From contig OY751487.1 of NCBI GenBank assembly GCA_963565915.1, positions 124,001-188,000 on the forward strand: DNA of 64,000 nucleotides. Reading direction: 5' to 3'. This DNA comes from Entoloma clypeatum (Eukaryota > Basidiomycota > Agaricomycetes > Agaricales > Entolomataceae). Below, piece by piece: positions 33,581 through 44,990 of this stretch. A program made the position numbers and the translations under genes. The notes under the pieces were generated by a model that saw nothing but the letters and a program-made list of their open reading frames with translations, searched no databases and was not told the DNA's origin. How positions within the stretch are numbered: the first letter of the stretch is position 1; each line of letters starts with the position of its first letter.

Positions 33581-34108
33581 ATGACGAGCGTACAAGAGCA
33601 ACTAGAATCTCTCGAAAACGCCATCTCTCATGCTCTGTCCATCTACGAAGTGTTGCTCGAACGTCGTGCGAAATATTACGAGCTCATCGCGCGGAGTCTC
33701 AGCATCCTAAGAGCTTATTGGAGTAAAATTTCGCTCCTCCCCAAAGTTTTCTAAATTGACGTCCCACGGACTCACCGCTCCGGGCGTGAAAGATTCATGA
33801 AAGATACACCCCCTCTCTGGTCTTTGGGTCACATCTGCTCCCCTTGGAGATGGACAGCGCTGAACGACCCCCACTTGTGGAATCGTATCCGTTTGCATGG
33901 CCCGTGCAAGTCGAAGCGCGACAGGTGGATGCTGGACACGGTCCTCCATCGAGCTGCCCGAGCGCCTTTGAATTTAGGCACGGGCTCGCTGCCGTCTTGG
34001 CTGTCAGATGTCATCATTCAGCACACGGCGGGTCGTATCCTCTGCTCCTCGACAGATGAGTTATCTCGTCTTTCAGCGCTCCTTGACCCAAGACACGCTC
34101 GTACTTAA
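33581..34108 (+). pseudogene. F-box protein fragment with an in-frame stop
   Basis: A single frame runs from ATG 33581 to TGA or TAA at about 34108, interrupted only by TAA at 33752-33754. The N-terminus is a Leu/Glu-rich helix (EQLESLENAIS...LLERRAKYYELIARSLS). Next is a short, poorly kept F-box start (ISLLPKVF), then the hallmark 'SLGHICSPWRW..LNDPHLWNRI' segment seen in mushroom F-box proteins. The usual LRR-like C-terminal half is missing, so it is truncated as well as interrupted. F-box proteins link substrates to SCF ubiquitin ligases; this copy is probably non-functional. Confidence 0.65.
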
Positions 34109-34474
34109 CCGTTGTAATGAACAAAAGCCGTCGTTGGAGGGGCCTCGATGCTGCAGCTCACAGTGGGCTCACCTTCCACTGTATTTTTACATTTGTGCAA
34201 TCTGTTAAACTCCTAAAAACCACTCAGTAAGATGCTTCTCGTCCCTTTCTGCCAAGGACCATGCCTCCTCTACCTCTGACCCAACAGTCATTCAAATGAG
34301 AAAAGGGAAATCCAGAAATGAAAGGCAGTTGCTGGTCATTGTATCAAGTACGATTGCGACTTGTTTTTTCTCGTCCACACAGAAGCAGGCGAAGCGCGAA
34401 AAACGACGCAAAGACTACACAAATACATTTCATTATACAACAAGCCGCTTAGTAGGCTTTATATTTATTTAAAT
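34109..34474. other. Between the F-box relic and the BCAS3-like gene
   Basis: Probably the 3' UTR of the minus-strand gene. No other feature seen. Confidence 0.4.
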
Positions 34475-37400
34475 TTATACCCTCCCCCTCCTCCTCCTCC
34501 CCACCCGCTTCTCCACCACAAAGTTCTTCCTCATCTGCCTTTCCTGCTGTTGCTCCTCATCCAACAACCCCACAACATCAATATCATCGAACCTCTCCAC
34601 CTCCTCCACCGCCAACTTATCGTCAGACGTCCACCCATCCCACGTCCCATCACCATCACCATCACCACCCCCCGCACTCCCTTCCTCCTCTTCCTCATCC
34701 ATCGCACTCGTCGGAGGGGTCGACACCGCCACGCCCGACGACCCCCCTTGCGAAGTCTCTCTCGACACCGACCGTTCCCCTCCTCCACCAGGAACCCCAA
34801 GCTCACCACCGCCACCACACTGCCGCTCACGACCCCCCAAATCAAGCCCCATAAAATCCTCATCCTCCTCATCAAACTCCAACGGCGTACCCCCCAACAG
34901 CACCGCATCCCTCCCATTCCCATCCCTCAAAGGCCTCAACCTCGGCGACCGCACCCGCATGCTATTGATCTCCCTCCGAATCCGCCCCAAACTCTCGCTC
35001 ATCCCGTCCCCGATCCCCCGCGCCGCCGTCATGCTCCGGATCGTGATCGGGATCGAGCTGCGGAAGGACGAGCCCCCGTTCGGGAGCATCGGGAGCACGC
35101 CGGACGTGTGGGGGTGGTGGTCGAACTCGGCCGAGAGCGCCGAGGCGAGGGGTTCGTCGAAGGAGGAGGAGAGTTGGGATCGGTGCCGCGCGTCGCGGGG
35201 GCCGGCGGAGAAGCCTTCCACGAAGGATTCCCCGCCTCTGCCGCCTACGGTGGAGTACGCGCTGACTTGGACCTCCCGGCGGACGTCGACCTTGTCTCCG
35301 GATATGTCGAACTGGTACCGGCGGATGAGCGCGTGGTAGTCCTCTCCAAGGGTGTGGAAAGAGAACTGATGGGACAGGTAGATAGACCGAGGGAGTGCCC
35401 TCTTTGACTTAGAAAACGTCGACAGTTCCGCCTGAGCGAGCCAACTGCGTGGCATGAGCATCGATATAATCCAGAGAAGAAAACACTCACTTCATCCTCA
35501 CCCTGTCCTCCCTGTCCTCCTTCTTCGTCAACCCCTTCTTCACCTCTGCTCCATCCCACCTCCTCCTCAACTGCCACGTCATCAACGTACTCTCCCTCGC
35601 AACCAGCTCCATCTCTCCAAGTCCCTGTTGCCCTCCAAGTCTCGACATCCCAGGCGATACAGACGACCCTACAACGCCCGTCTTCCCTATCGACGCCGGC
35701 GACCCCCCTCCCCCACCCCCAGCCATCCACCCTGCAGCACCCACCACCCCCGGAAACGATACACTCGTCGCCCCCAGCGCAGCAAACCCCTGCTCCTTCA
35801 CCTGCATCTCCATCGTCACCCTCCTCAACGCCAGTGTCCCCTCCCCAGGATCAAACAGCAACACATCCTGCAGCCGGCCTCCCCCTCCTCCTGCCATCGC
35901 ACCGGCCGCACCCGCAAGTCTATGGTGCTGCTGCGACGACACCGGGCCTCCATGCTGCAGCGCCGGCGACGACCCCGTATCAGACACAGGAGTCGTAAGG
36001 CTGCGCGGCGGCGATGCGTACGAGTGCGGGTGCCAGGGGTGCGCAGGCACAGGCAGGAGATGCACAGGCAACGACGCCGACTCTCCCCTCTTCAGGAACG
36101 TAAACGACAACGGAACGTGCGGCGGCGGCGCCGACGCCGACAACGACACCCGCGAACCCGCATCACCGCTCAAACTCAAACTATGGTTCGCCACTCTGAG
36201 CCTCGCAACCGGCGCCAAGTCCGTCAGTTTCGCCATCGTCTGCGACCAAAAAAAAATCAGTTCGCCTCAGATGAAACATTGGGAGGGAGCTCACCAATCC
36301 TTCGTCGTCCCAGGCCTTCCCATCTACCAACGCCCTCGGATCGAGCTTCCCTCCACCAGGGTTTACCCCAAATACATGCACAGTCCCCCTCCTCGTGCCC
36401 ATCGCGACCCATCGCCCGTCCGCAGACCACTCCACGCCCTCCACGACCGCTGACGTCCGGCCCCTCCTCAAATTATACATATGAACCGCACCGCGATCCT
36501 GGGTCCCTGTCGACTCCCCACCCTCACGCCCAGGCACACCAAACACTTGCGGGCGCACCCTATACACCCTCCCCGTATGTCCATCCCTCAGCACCACCAC
36601 AACCGCACACCCATCCCCGGACCACTTAAGCCTCGCCACCTGCTTCTCCCTCCCCACCAAAAACTCCACGACCACCTCTTCCTCCTTCCCCGCCTTTCCC
36701 TGTTCCCGTTCCATTTCCTTCTCCCGCCCACGCAACGTCCCCAAATCCAGCACACGCACAAAATAGCCCCCCTCCGGCTCCTCACCCGCACCCCGTTCAC
36801 GGTCGCCCCACGACCCCACCCCACCGCTCCCCTCCGGCGCACTCCGCGAGACCACCCGCGCGATCACACCAGGAGCAACCGACACACTCTCGTTTCCACC
36901 AAACGACCCGCCCCCACCACCACCAGCCGTCCTCCTCGCAGCCTCCACCGCCATCCCGCCCAACGTCCTCACCCCGCCCCACACACTCCCCCCCACGCGC
37001 AGCCCCAGCTCCTGGAGCCCCACCCCACCGCCGCTGAGCTCTAGACCCACCTTCTTCCCCATGCCTGTGCCTACACCTGCATCATTAGGAGTAGCAGGAC
37101 CAGCACCAGCGCCGGCCAACGACGACTTGGGCGACGACTTGGGCGAAGGCGGGGCGGGAGACGACGCATACGCGAGGAGACGGTGGGAAAGGGCGTACAC
37201 CGGCTTTGGATGCTGTTCTTGTTCCCGTTGCCGTTCATATCCCTCCTCCCCCTGGAACATCTTCCTCGGTAGCAAAACCTCGTCGTCCCCCTCGTCCTCC
37301 ACGTACCCGTACCCGTACCCGTACCCGTACCCATACCCATACCCTCCTCCCCCACCAGACATCCTCCTCCCCCTCGCCCCACCACCCGATCCGAGCCCAC

Positions 37401-38616
37401 TCGCAAGCTTCCCCAGCACGCCCACAGTGCTCGCTCTCCCCGGAAGCGGGAGGGGCAGCACCCCCAACGACGGAGCCGGGGGAGGAGGGGGCGTATACGC
37501 CGTCAGCTGCGCCGCGGGGACGGTGTGCAGGAGGTCAAGGAACGGCGACGTCGAGGAGAATATGTGCAGAGCCGGGGGTGACGTCACGCTCTATTAAAAA
37601 AAATGTGACATGTATTATCAGTTCAGAATGGAAAGTGTGATATGAAAGGACGCACGACGACGAGGAACCCGGCGGTGCTCGCTTCGAAGCTGTCTGCTCT
37701 TGTATTATCATTGTTATCGTTATCGTCTATGCCTTTATCCTTGTCGTCCTTGACACCTGAGATGTCGACGCGGTTGACGACTTTGAGCGTCGTGAGCGAG
37801 TACAACACGAGCTGTCCCGCCAGAGTAGAGGGTCCACGCCTGGAAAGATCAGTATTGAATAAATGAACACGTAAGCGGGGGGGGGGGGGGGGGGGGGGGG
37901 GAGCGACGCTTTTGAAAACAGACCCAGGCCGGACAAGCACACCCAACAACGGCCGTTCCTTGGCCCAGCTGTCGACTCCTGATCGGGGTGAGTAGGGGAC
38001 GACGGCAGCGCACACCACCTCCCATCCCGAGCCCTCGGCGTTTGCGTTCGAGTTCGCCTCCTCGCCCCGCCCCTTGTTCTTCTTCTCAGCCTCTCCACCG
38101 ACCAAGCCACCGACACCGACTCTCAGGACCTCGTTCACGGCATCCAACCTCGTGCAGTCCCAGACGGCGAGTGCGGCGGGCCGGGCATAGGCGATCAGCA
38201 GGAGCTTCGCGCTGTGAAATATAAGCCTCGTCGTATTTGGATAAAGAGAGACACACACACCTCTTGGATCCTTCATGGGTCGTATCCCACCCCGTCCACA
38301 CGATCCTCTGGGTCTGGGTCTGAGTGGAGCCTCTCCCCTTGGCTTCGTCTGTCTGCTGCGGATACGAGATCCGTTCTCTCGCGGAAGCTCCATCCCGGCG
38401 AACGTGCATGACTGCGGCGGTGTCGACGACGATGGCGGCTGCGGGTTCGCGATCGAGGAGGGTGAAGGGGTAGCGCCTGATGTCGGGCGTGACTGCTGTT
38501 GTTGTTAATGAAGAGGGTGTCTTCGCGGGGCGGGAGGAGCGAGAGGGTGCGGGGGCGGGACGTATGATATCTGGAGAAGACGGAGGAGGATCGTTGAGGT
38601 CTACGAGGTCCATCAT
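34475..38616 (-). CDS. BCAS3-like WD40 protein (1280 aa)
   Basis: My model has six exons on the minus strand: 38616-38261, 38211-37924, 37839-37656, 37590-36295, 36239-35491 and 35444-34475. The total is 3843 nt and the introns are 46-84 nt. The protein starts MMDLVDLND. WD40-type strands include 'LLLIAYARPAALAVWD', 'LVLYSLTTLKVVNRVDI', 'PALHIFSSTSPFLDLL', 'VARLKWSGDGCAVVVV' and 'VHMYNLRRGRTSAVVEGVEW..DGRWVAMGTRRGTVHVF'. The last is the characteristic BCAS3 segment. Low-complexity inserts (GY repeat, Gly/Ser, polyPro) separate the blades. The tail is acidic. BCAS3 acts with PHAF1 on autophagy membranes in animals; the fungal role is unknown. The frame is open upstream of 38616 to 38781, so the start is uncertain. 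Confidence 0.78.
37305..37346. repeat. Hexanucleotide repeat coding Gly-Tyr repeats
   Basis: About seven GTACCC/ATACCC units inside exon 4 of the BCAS3-like gene encode alternating Tyr-Gly on the minus strand. Copy-number changes by whole units would keep the frame. Confidence 0.85.
37877..37901. repeat. 25-base G homopolymer (C run in the transcript)
   Basis: A run of 25 G on the plus strand lies inside intron 2 (37840-37923) of the BCAS3-like gene. Without splicing it would encode polyproline. Its exact length may be a sequencing estimate. Confidence 0.9.
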
Positions 38617-39642
38617 TGGGGTCTGTCCACGGGGAGGGGGGATTGGGATGGCACGAGTGTTACTGTCATTAGTAGAACTAGTAGTAGGGTTAGTAGTAGT
38701 TGAGGGAGTGGGCTGGTGGACGTACAGCATAAGTAAATAATGTTGAAGTGAGACGTGAAATGAGTCAGAGTCTGAATGCAATAATGACGTAAGATAAGAT
38801 CTAATGAGAGAACGGGCTGAGCTGGCAAGAGTCCCCTTGGTCGTACAAAGCGAACAGCACGAGTCACTGCCAACCCTCCTTCACGCTCCCCAACTTCCTT
38901 TTTCGTCCCTCATCCGAACACCGACTACATTCAGCCACTCATGGCATATCATCGCGTCTACCACGATCATTCTACATTGACACATGTACATCGCCCCAGC
39001 AAATTCCGAGATCGTATCCCTCGTAGTCGACATCTAGGAACCCATACGTTGAGAAAGCTTATGTGGTAAAGTAAACTTTTTATCTCAACTTTATCTTCAG
39101 GAGACGGGCTCAAGGTCCGAGTCCCGCATACCAAGTTCAACGTGATTCCTAGAGCGTTATACCGTGTTCCTAGAGCATTGTTCTCCGGTACCGGGAGAGA
39201 GTCGGCATCTGTCCCGTCGATTCTCCATCACATCGCAAGTCTCAAGTTGCCCCGAAGCATCCGGAAGTCGATGGATAGTGTTTGATACTTATGTAAAGCC
39301 GCAAACCATTCGGGGTACGGGATGATAGTGTTCGAGCCGGCATCATCGGAAACTCAAAAAATACTTCCTGTTGCAGAGATCTGTAGGTCACCAACACTTG
39401 ACGGTTTCACCTTGAGCTCAGTGAATCACGATTTCATTTCCAAGGGCGGGAAAAGCCGAGCAAGGTACGCACAAAACTTCAACCTTGTAAAGGAACACTC
39501 CTACATAATCTGTACTTAGGGGGAAAAAAAGCATACCAGTCACGGCACCTTGCTTCCACGAATTCGAAAGTTTCTTCCAAATACAGCGCTGCCAGGCGAG
39601 ATAGACGTACCATGGTTGCAGATTACGCCGTACACAAGTACC
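38617..39642. other. Upstream of the BCAS3-like gene to tRNA-Arg
   Basis: 38617-38781 could be extra N-terminal coding sequence of the BCAS3-like gene. The rest has no supported gene. A tRNA-like 3' half near 39100-39130 was not accepted. Confidence 0.4.
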
Positions 39643-39785
39643 GGCCGAGTGGCGAAATGGCATCGCGTCTGACTACGATACGAGCAATGCCACCCCCTCC
39701 CGCTCGCTAGCACGGGATGTGGTGGGCAAGCCCATTGCTTCAACCTCCCATCAGGAGATTGCAGGTTCGAGCCCTGCCTTGGTCA
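39643..39785 (+). tRNA. tRNA-Arg(ACG) with 71-nt structured intron
   Basis: Exons are 39643-39678 and 39750-39785. The acceptor stem is GGCCGAG with CTTGGTC, discriminator A. The anticodon ACG is at 39675-39677, and the intron follows the next base. The intron arms AGCAATG and CATTGCT are complementary, and further inner pairs (TCCCG/CGGGA) suggest a long hairpin. The T arm is GCAGGTTCGAGCCCTGC. Exon bases nearly match the copy at 14333-14413, but the intron is unrelated and eight times longer. Confidence 0.88.
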
Positions 39786-40803
39786 TCCGTAGGAATCTAT
39801 TTTGCTCCCTGCGTCGCTCAGATGGGATTTTACGCCCTCTACTGAGATTCGAGGATATTTTGGCGCAGTCCGTGCCGGGCAGTCGACCAACGCATGCCGC
39901 CGCTCCCTCGTACAGGTGGTCCAAAACTACAGTCGCACACATGAACATGACACATGATACACAACGATTCTAGTACCGCTCGAGAGAGCCCCCGGCCCAC
40001 TTCTGACCTCGACCCAAAAGATCTGTCGGTGAGCAAGTCGGATATTTGCAGCTCATCATCTCCCACCAGGTCGGAACCCGAGCGGTAAGTTCCACCGGGA
40101 ATATCTATTATCCAGCACTCGGTGCAAACACGCCAGGCTCAACCCTGTGTCTGAGCCTCGACGGCGTTCCCAACATTCAACCCTTAGTACCCCCTCTTCA
40201 AAACGTGTCCTCACGCCTCAGCTAACCTCGAAGTCAACATAGGAATGGAAGTCACGACGACGCGGGCGAAATATGTGCCCAGATCTATGCCGTCACTCTT
40301 CGGCCATAGACCAACAGCACGAGCGTTCTCCGTTTCCCCCGTGTGAGGCAGCACAATGACGAATCCAGTAAAAAAATAAAAAAAAAAACCCTAAGACCCC
40401 GGCTTCTTTACGGTGATCGCAAGAAAGGGAAGAAAAAAGAAGGTCTTCACGTAGCGCGTGGCGTCGCGAGAGTACCACACCTTACCACACCTGCGTATTC
40501 CTGCGAGTGCCGTATCTGTAATATCTGTATTCTGTATCGGTGCTGTATCCGCCTGCTCACCACTCAGGTTTGAAAGTTGTTCCGAATCGGACTTGTCCGA
40601 GTCCCAGCCTTTCTCCATTCCATTCATGTTCCCATACGCAAAGAAGCTGATTTGAGGGATATATAAACCTAGCTTGTGGGGGGCGGGGCCGGTTTGTTTG
40701 TGACCCTTTAGCACACCCAAGTGGCCATCGACAAGCTTTTTTTTAAATTTTTAAATCGCACTCACCCCCAAAACAAACAACTTGAAGTCATCCCCATCTC
40801 ACC
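39786..40803. other. Upstream region of the small cysteine-rich protein gene
   Basis: No gene supported before the TATA box at 40660. Confidence 0.4.
40660..40667 (+). promoter_or_regulatory. TATA box of the small secreted protein gene
   Basis: TATATAAA lies 137 bp upstream of the ATG at 40804, giving a leader of about 105-110 nt if transcription starts about 30 bp downstream. Confidence 0.55.
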
Positions 40804-41001
40804 ATGTACTACCTCGCCCGCGCCCTCGCCGTCTCCCTCGTTCTCTGCGTCGTCACCGCGCTCGCAACGTCGGACCCGTTTGAAGAATCAAAGCCACGCG
40901 AAAAAGGGAGTTGCGTGGGTATTGTAGGGCATCCGTGCAGTGCGAATCCAGACTCCTGCTGCTCTCCGTTGCACTGTAAGAACGGGGGGTGTGGCAAGTA
41001 G
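40804..41001 (+). CDS. Small secreted cysteine-rich protein, knottin pattern (65 aa)
   Basis: An intronless ORF of 65 aa. Residues 1-21 form a signal peptide (MYYLARALAVSLVLCVVTALA). A short charged pro-like segment ends in REKGS. The C-terminal domain has six cysteines spaced C-x7-C-x6-C-C-x4-C-x4-C, the pattern of inhibitor-cystine-knot miniproteins. The domain finishes two residues after the last cysteine, as in many knottins. A strong TATA box lies upstream. It is a candidate secreted effector, defence or signalling peptide; fold and activity are inferred from spacing alone. Confidence 0.75.
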   Translation: MYYLARALAVSLVLCVVTALATSDPFEESKPREKGSCVGIVGHPCSANPDSCCSPLHCKNGGCGK

Positions 41002-42599
41002 TTGATAAGGATGATGGTAAGTTATCTCCCATCTACAAAGGTCCGGTCTATATAGCTCAGCTGAACCGGAAAATGTTAGAATGCACTTACTACTATGGGG
41101 ATTTCACTTTTTTGTTATATTGGCATGTAAGTCTGAAGTAAAAGCTCATCGTTGCGCGTACTTACTCACGACGACGACCGTAAAAAATCTTGATCAGTGT
41201 CCCATAGATTGATTCCGAGTCACTAGACGTCGTTTTCTTCTGCCAGTGCCTGTTCTTGTTGGACGTTTATCTCGGGCTGCGGCTGTTCAAGTTGTCTTTG
41301 TTACTTTGTACCTCGTCATCGGCACCCTATACAAATCGTTCGTCGCGGTTATCGCTCCGCAACTTGAATATCCCGGCACTTCTCCCGAGTCCCGAAGCTG
41401 ATGCCTCTAACCGTATACGGGCCGCAAATCGGGTGTGATTCAAACTCCGCATGACGTAATCAAAGTTTGCGATGCCAAACTCGGGAAGTGCCCCCTGGGG
41501 GGGCAGTACACGTTGCTTGAGACAGAGTGCAATAAGAATGGATATATCTTATCACGCAATGGTCGATTCATTCACATGCACCATGAATTGTTTGAACATT
41601 GTCTCAAACTTTGCCACATGAAACAAAAAGTGTTCGCCCTAGGTCGTGTTTCTTAGCCCAAATCCCTACAACTTCATGACATCCAGCAATGACGAACAAC
41701 TTCAATCCTATTTTCAAAGTGCAAACTTTACAGTTGCTTCCTCAATATTTTGCATCCGACAAAATGCTGTCTTATGGTAAATGGAAATGAAAAGGGAATG
41801 GTCACTGTTGGATGAAAAAAGGCCTTGGTGGAGGGATTTTAGAAGAAGAAGAAGCAACATGCATTCTTGTGGGACATGTTTCCAAAGAGAAACTCAATGT
41901 CGGGCCTAGCGGAAACTATTCTGCGAATTCCAGATTTGGAAATTTAGCGAAGGCGAAGTTTTCTCTGAGTATAGAGAATCCATATGGCGATTTTGGACCT
42001 GATTTCACAAAGGGCATCCAGAACCTGAACATCTTGCAAGAACATATTGCAACCACCAAAGATCTTTGTTATTTGTTCGATGGAGAAGGTGACGATCGCG
42101 TGGTTTGAATGTCTGCACCTGTTTTCGCGGCCAGGGTAAGTTTTCAACTAAGGTTGTCATTCAACAAATTTCAAATGTAATATCATCTCAGGAAAGTCCT
42201 ATTGTTGCTGGAGGTGAGCTCTCTACAAAGTTGTCATATAGAGCAAAAGTTTAATTTTCTCTTTCTCGAAAAAAAAATGTCACAGGTATAATTGATGATG
42301 AAACCAATAACTTGCCCGTCTCAGCAGATCTGGCTGAAGCTCTAGAGAAAACAAAATACACTCACGAAGCCAAACCTCTCGCTGTCTACGATGTAGATGA
42401 CACTTTTGTTGATCCTTGAAACATTACTGTAAAACTCAAGAATGCGCTTGTCAAAGTTTATTTTCATCTGAGTCATTATTACATTGGAGTCAACATGAAT
42501 AACCCTGTACCTTTCGACTCATTCGTTGCAACTATTCAACAAATCATGATATTATGTCCGACTCCCCCCCATCCTCCAAATCATTTTCAACAGAATATC
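41002..42599 (+). other. Decayed coding sequence of unknown origin
   Basis: No intact gene. A 98-codon ORF (41812-42108) and a frame at about 42318-42600 with one TGA (near 42416) look like remnants of one protein, with pieces such as 'AVYDVDDTFVDP' and 'VYFHLSHYYIGVNM'. I recognise no domain. Adjacency to the hAT-like element suggests a transposon or an old host gene. Confidence 0.3.
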
Positions 42600-42884
42600 T
42601 AGTGTTTAAAGGTTCAATTCGGTCCGGTTTTTGACCCTCAAAATTTACAGACCGAGACTGAGACCGATTTTTCGGTTCACATGATCTCAAAAAAACTGAA
42701 CTGGACCGATGCAAGACCAGTGCATCAGTTCCATTTACCTCAAAGAAGTGAGACCGGACTGGTCTCAACCGGTTTAAACCAATATATTACAAGTAAAATA
42801 AGACTAAGGACATACGTGCACAGCCCAATGCTGCGCGCGCGCATTGTACTCCCTCAATTGGTCCTCCGTGGGCTCAGCCCGGCC

Positions 42885-43500
42885 CCATGTGCTCTGGGGT
42901 GTGACTCGACGCCGTTGGGTGTGAAAGGGGGCCGTTGGGCACGTGTCGTGGCAGGTGCACAGTGCCATACGGCGCGAAGGGAGGCCGTTGTGCGCGGAGG
43001 AAGGGTGCTGGGTGTGAGTCGACGGCATTGAGGATGTGAGGTGGCCGTTGGGCATTAGAGGGGCCGTGGGGCACTAGTCGGGGCAGTTGGGCAAGAGGGG
43101 TGGCCGTTGGGTGTGAAAGGCGGCCATTGTGCGTGGGTTGATAGCGTTGAGGGCAAAGGGACAGTGTTGGGGGCAAAGGGATGGCGTGGCGTGGGTCAAT
43201 GGTGGTGGGCGCAAGTCGTGACCGTTGGGCATGAAAGGCGGCCATTGGGCATGGGTCGACGGTGTTGGGGGCGAAAGAACAGCGTTGGGCATGGGTTGAC
43301 ACATTGAGGGTGAAGGGATGCCATTGGGCATGAGTCGGGACTGTTGGGCACAAAGGGACACTGTTGGGCGCAAAGGGACGCCATTGGGCATGAAAGGTGG
43401 CCGTTGGGCAGAAGAGAGGGCCGTTGGGCATGAGTGGTGGCCGTTATGCGTGAGTAGTGGCCCTTGGGCGGATGTGGTGGCCGGGTGGAGTGGTGGTGGG
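42885..43500. repeat. Degenerate minisatellite, unit about 24-26 bp
   Basis: The repeating theme is GGCCGTTGGGCATGAGTGGT with many variants (GTTGGGCGCAAAGGGACG, CATTGGGCATGAAAGG). About 24 units in 0.6 kb. On the minus strand one frame stays open and gives repeats around 'PNGxxxxPT', but there is no sign of a real gene. Confidence 0.8.
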
Positions 43501-44684
43501 GGATAAAAAAAGGGTGGGAAGGTTTTGCTGGCAGTTATGGTTCAACTTTTGGCGATTGCCAAGCATGCTCGGCATCAATGCCGAGCCATGCACTTCGTTG
43601 AAAATCGTGCCCTCGATGCCCAAACCGTGGCATCAAAACCCACAAAAATAATTCTTACCTTATGTAGACATATCTAGAAACTCATAGGAAGTATATATAG
43701 AGTTATATACATGAGCTATGGATGGTAGAAAGTTGGTGCTCCAAATTGATGCATCAAAACACAATGTAAATCATGATGAACAGTGTGGCATGGTGTTTTC
43801 AAACACAAAAAACAACATTTTCTAGCTTCCTCCTTTGCACAACATGTGTACTCTAAATATACTATACATATGCTATTGAAACAGTGTATGTAAACCTATT
43901 CAGACCCTTCAAATAAAATTAAAGGACTTGATGAGGTGAATATGAGCAAAATAGGTCGAAAATTTGACCAAACTTTTTTGTTTCAGCTTTGGATTCTCCT
44001 CATTCAGGAGATCTCACAGCACATTTGTTTTTCAAATTTGGCTCATTCATTAGGGAGATATAACACTTTTACTGAAATCTGCACATTTCATTATTTCTAT
44101 CTTATCTGGACTTCTAAAAATTATACAAAGTGCTTCAGAAGGTGAATACATATCTATTTATGAGCTCTATCACTTCCAACTATTATTAGACCATGAGGAA
44201 GGCACTGCGCGCGCCTGCACAATGCATTTTGCACATTGTTTACTATTATTTGGTGTAGAGCATGGCACCTCTATGACTAAAAATCCATGGCATCATTCCA
44301 TAAAATCAACACATATTTATTGACATATGATACTCTGCTACATAATTGATATAGTCTGTAAGCTGACTTCCTCCTGTGTAGCCATATTAAGAAGAAATGC
44401 GATGTTTTTTGAGTTTGTTTACATATATTTGACACATTTGATGTGCACGTGATGCACGTCATCCAACGTCGAAACGACGCATCCACCCATTGCTGACTCT
44501 GCAATGAGGGGCACAGATGCTGAAAAGGCCAGAATATATTTATAGATTTTATTTATAATCTGTCTACTTGTGATCGAGGCAGGAGGGAGCACACACACAC
44601 ACCTTTTGTGTTTTTTTTTTAGGTATGCCTATTTGGGAAGTGGGAAAGTTGTGATGTAGAGTGATTGTGAGCAATGAAATATAA

Positions 44685-44775
44685 TGGTCTTGTGGCTCAG
44701 TTGGTTAAGTGGTCTTAAAAGAATCCTTTATCCTATAGAAGTTCAGAGTTAAGTCTTTCTTGTGGCAGAAATTTT
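44685..44775 (+). other. tRNA-like sequence (pseudogene or SINE head)
   Basis: TGGCTCAGTTGG is a perfect internal box A. The matching box B position has only AGTTCAGAGTTAAG, and no clean cloverleaf forms. It could be an old tRNA pseudogene or the head of a SINE. Confidence 0.35.
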
Positions 44776-44990
44776 GTACTTGCCATTTCGGGACATTGAT
44801 TTCAGATCCTCGGATTGTTCCATGGAAAATACCAGTTTGAACCAATCCAAACTGGTCTTTGGCCGGTCTTTCAAACTCTAAAGTTTCGAGTGAACCGAAG
44901 ACCGGCCGTGATCCGAAACCTTAAAAACTGAGACTGGTGGTCCGGTCTCAGTCTGAAATCAATGAAGGTAAACTGGACCTTGAAACACTA

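Larger units (their letters stand above)
42600..44990. mobile_element. hAT-like non-autonomous element, 2.4 kb
   Basis: The ends resemble those of the MITE at 12922: left TAGTGTTTAAAGGTTC and, on the other strand, right TAGTGTTTCAAGGTCC, both followed by CCGGTC-rich subterminal sequence. No transposase is seen. The 8 bases outside do not match directly (AGAATATC against TTTGCTTT), so it could be two ends of different copies. It carries a minisatellite (42885-43500) and a tRNA-like piece. Confidence 0.5.

Noticed and set aside
35454..36629. 391-codon plus-strand frame over the BCAS3-like gene
   Set aside because: Pro/Arg/His-rich antisense artefact of GC-rich coding sequence; the minus-strand model has splice sites and a conserved domain.
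39055..39135. tRNA-like 3' half (GGTCCGAGTCCCGCATACCA) with a possible acceptor stem TATGTGG/CCGCATA
   Set aside because: The T loop lacks the expected TTCGA, the D arm and anticodon arm do not fold, and no anticodon can be assigned. Probably chance or a decayed tRNA.
42805..43431. Long minus-strand frame over the minisatellite (about 185 codons)
   Set aside because: It arises from the repeat period and composition. The unit length drifts, the frame is not kept across units, and no start or splice support exists.
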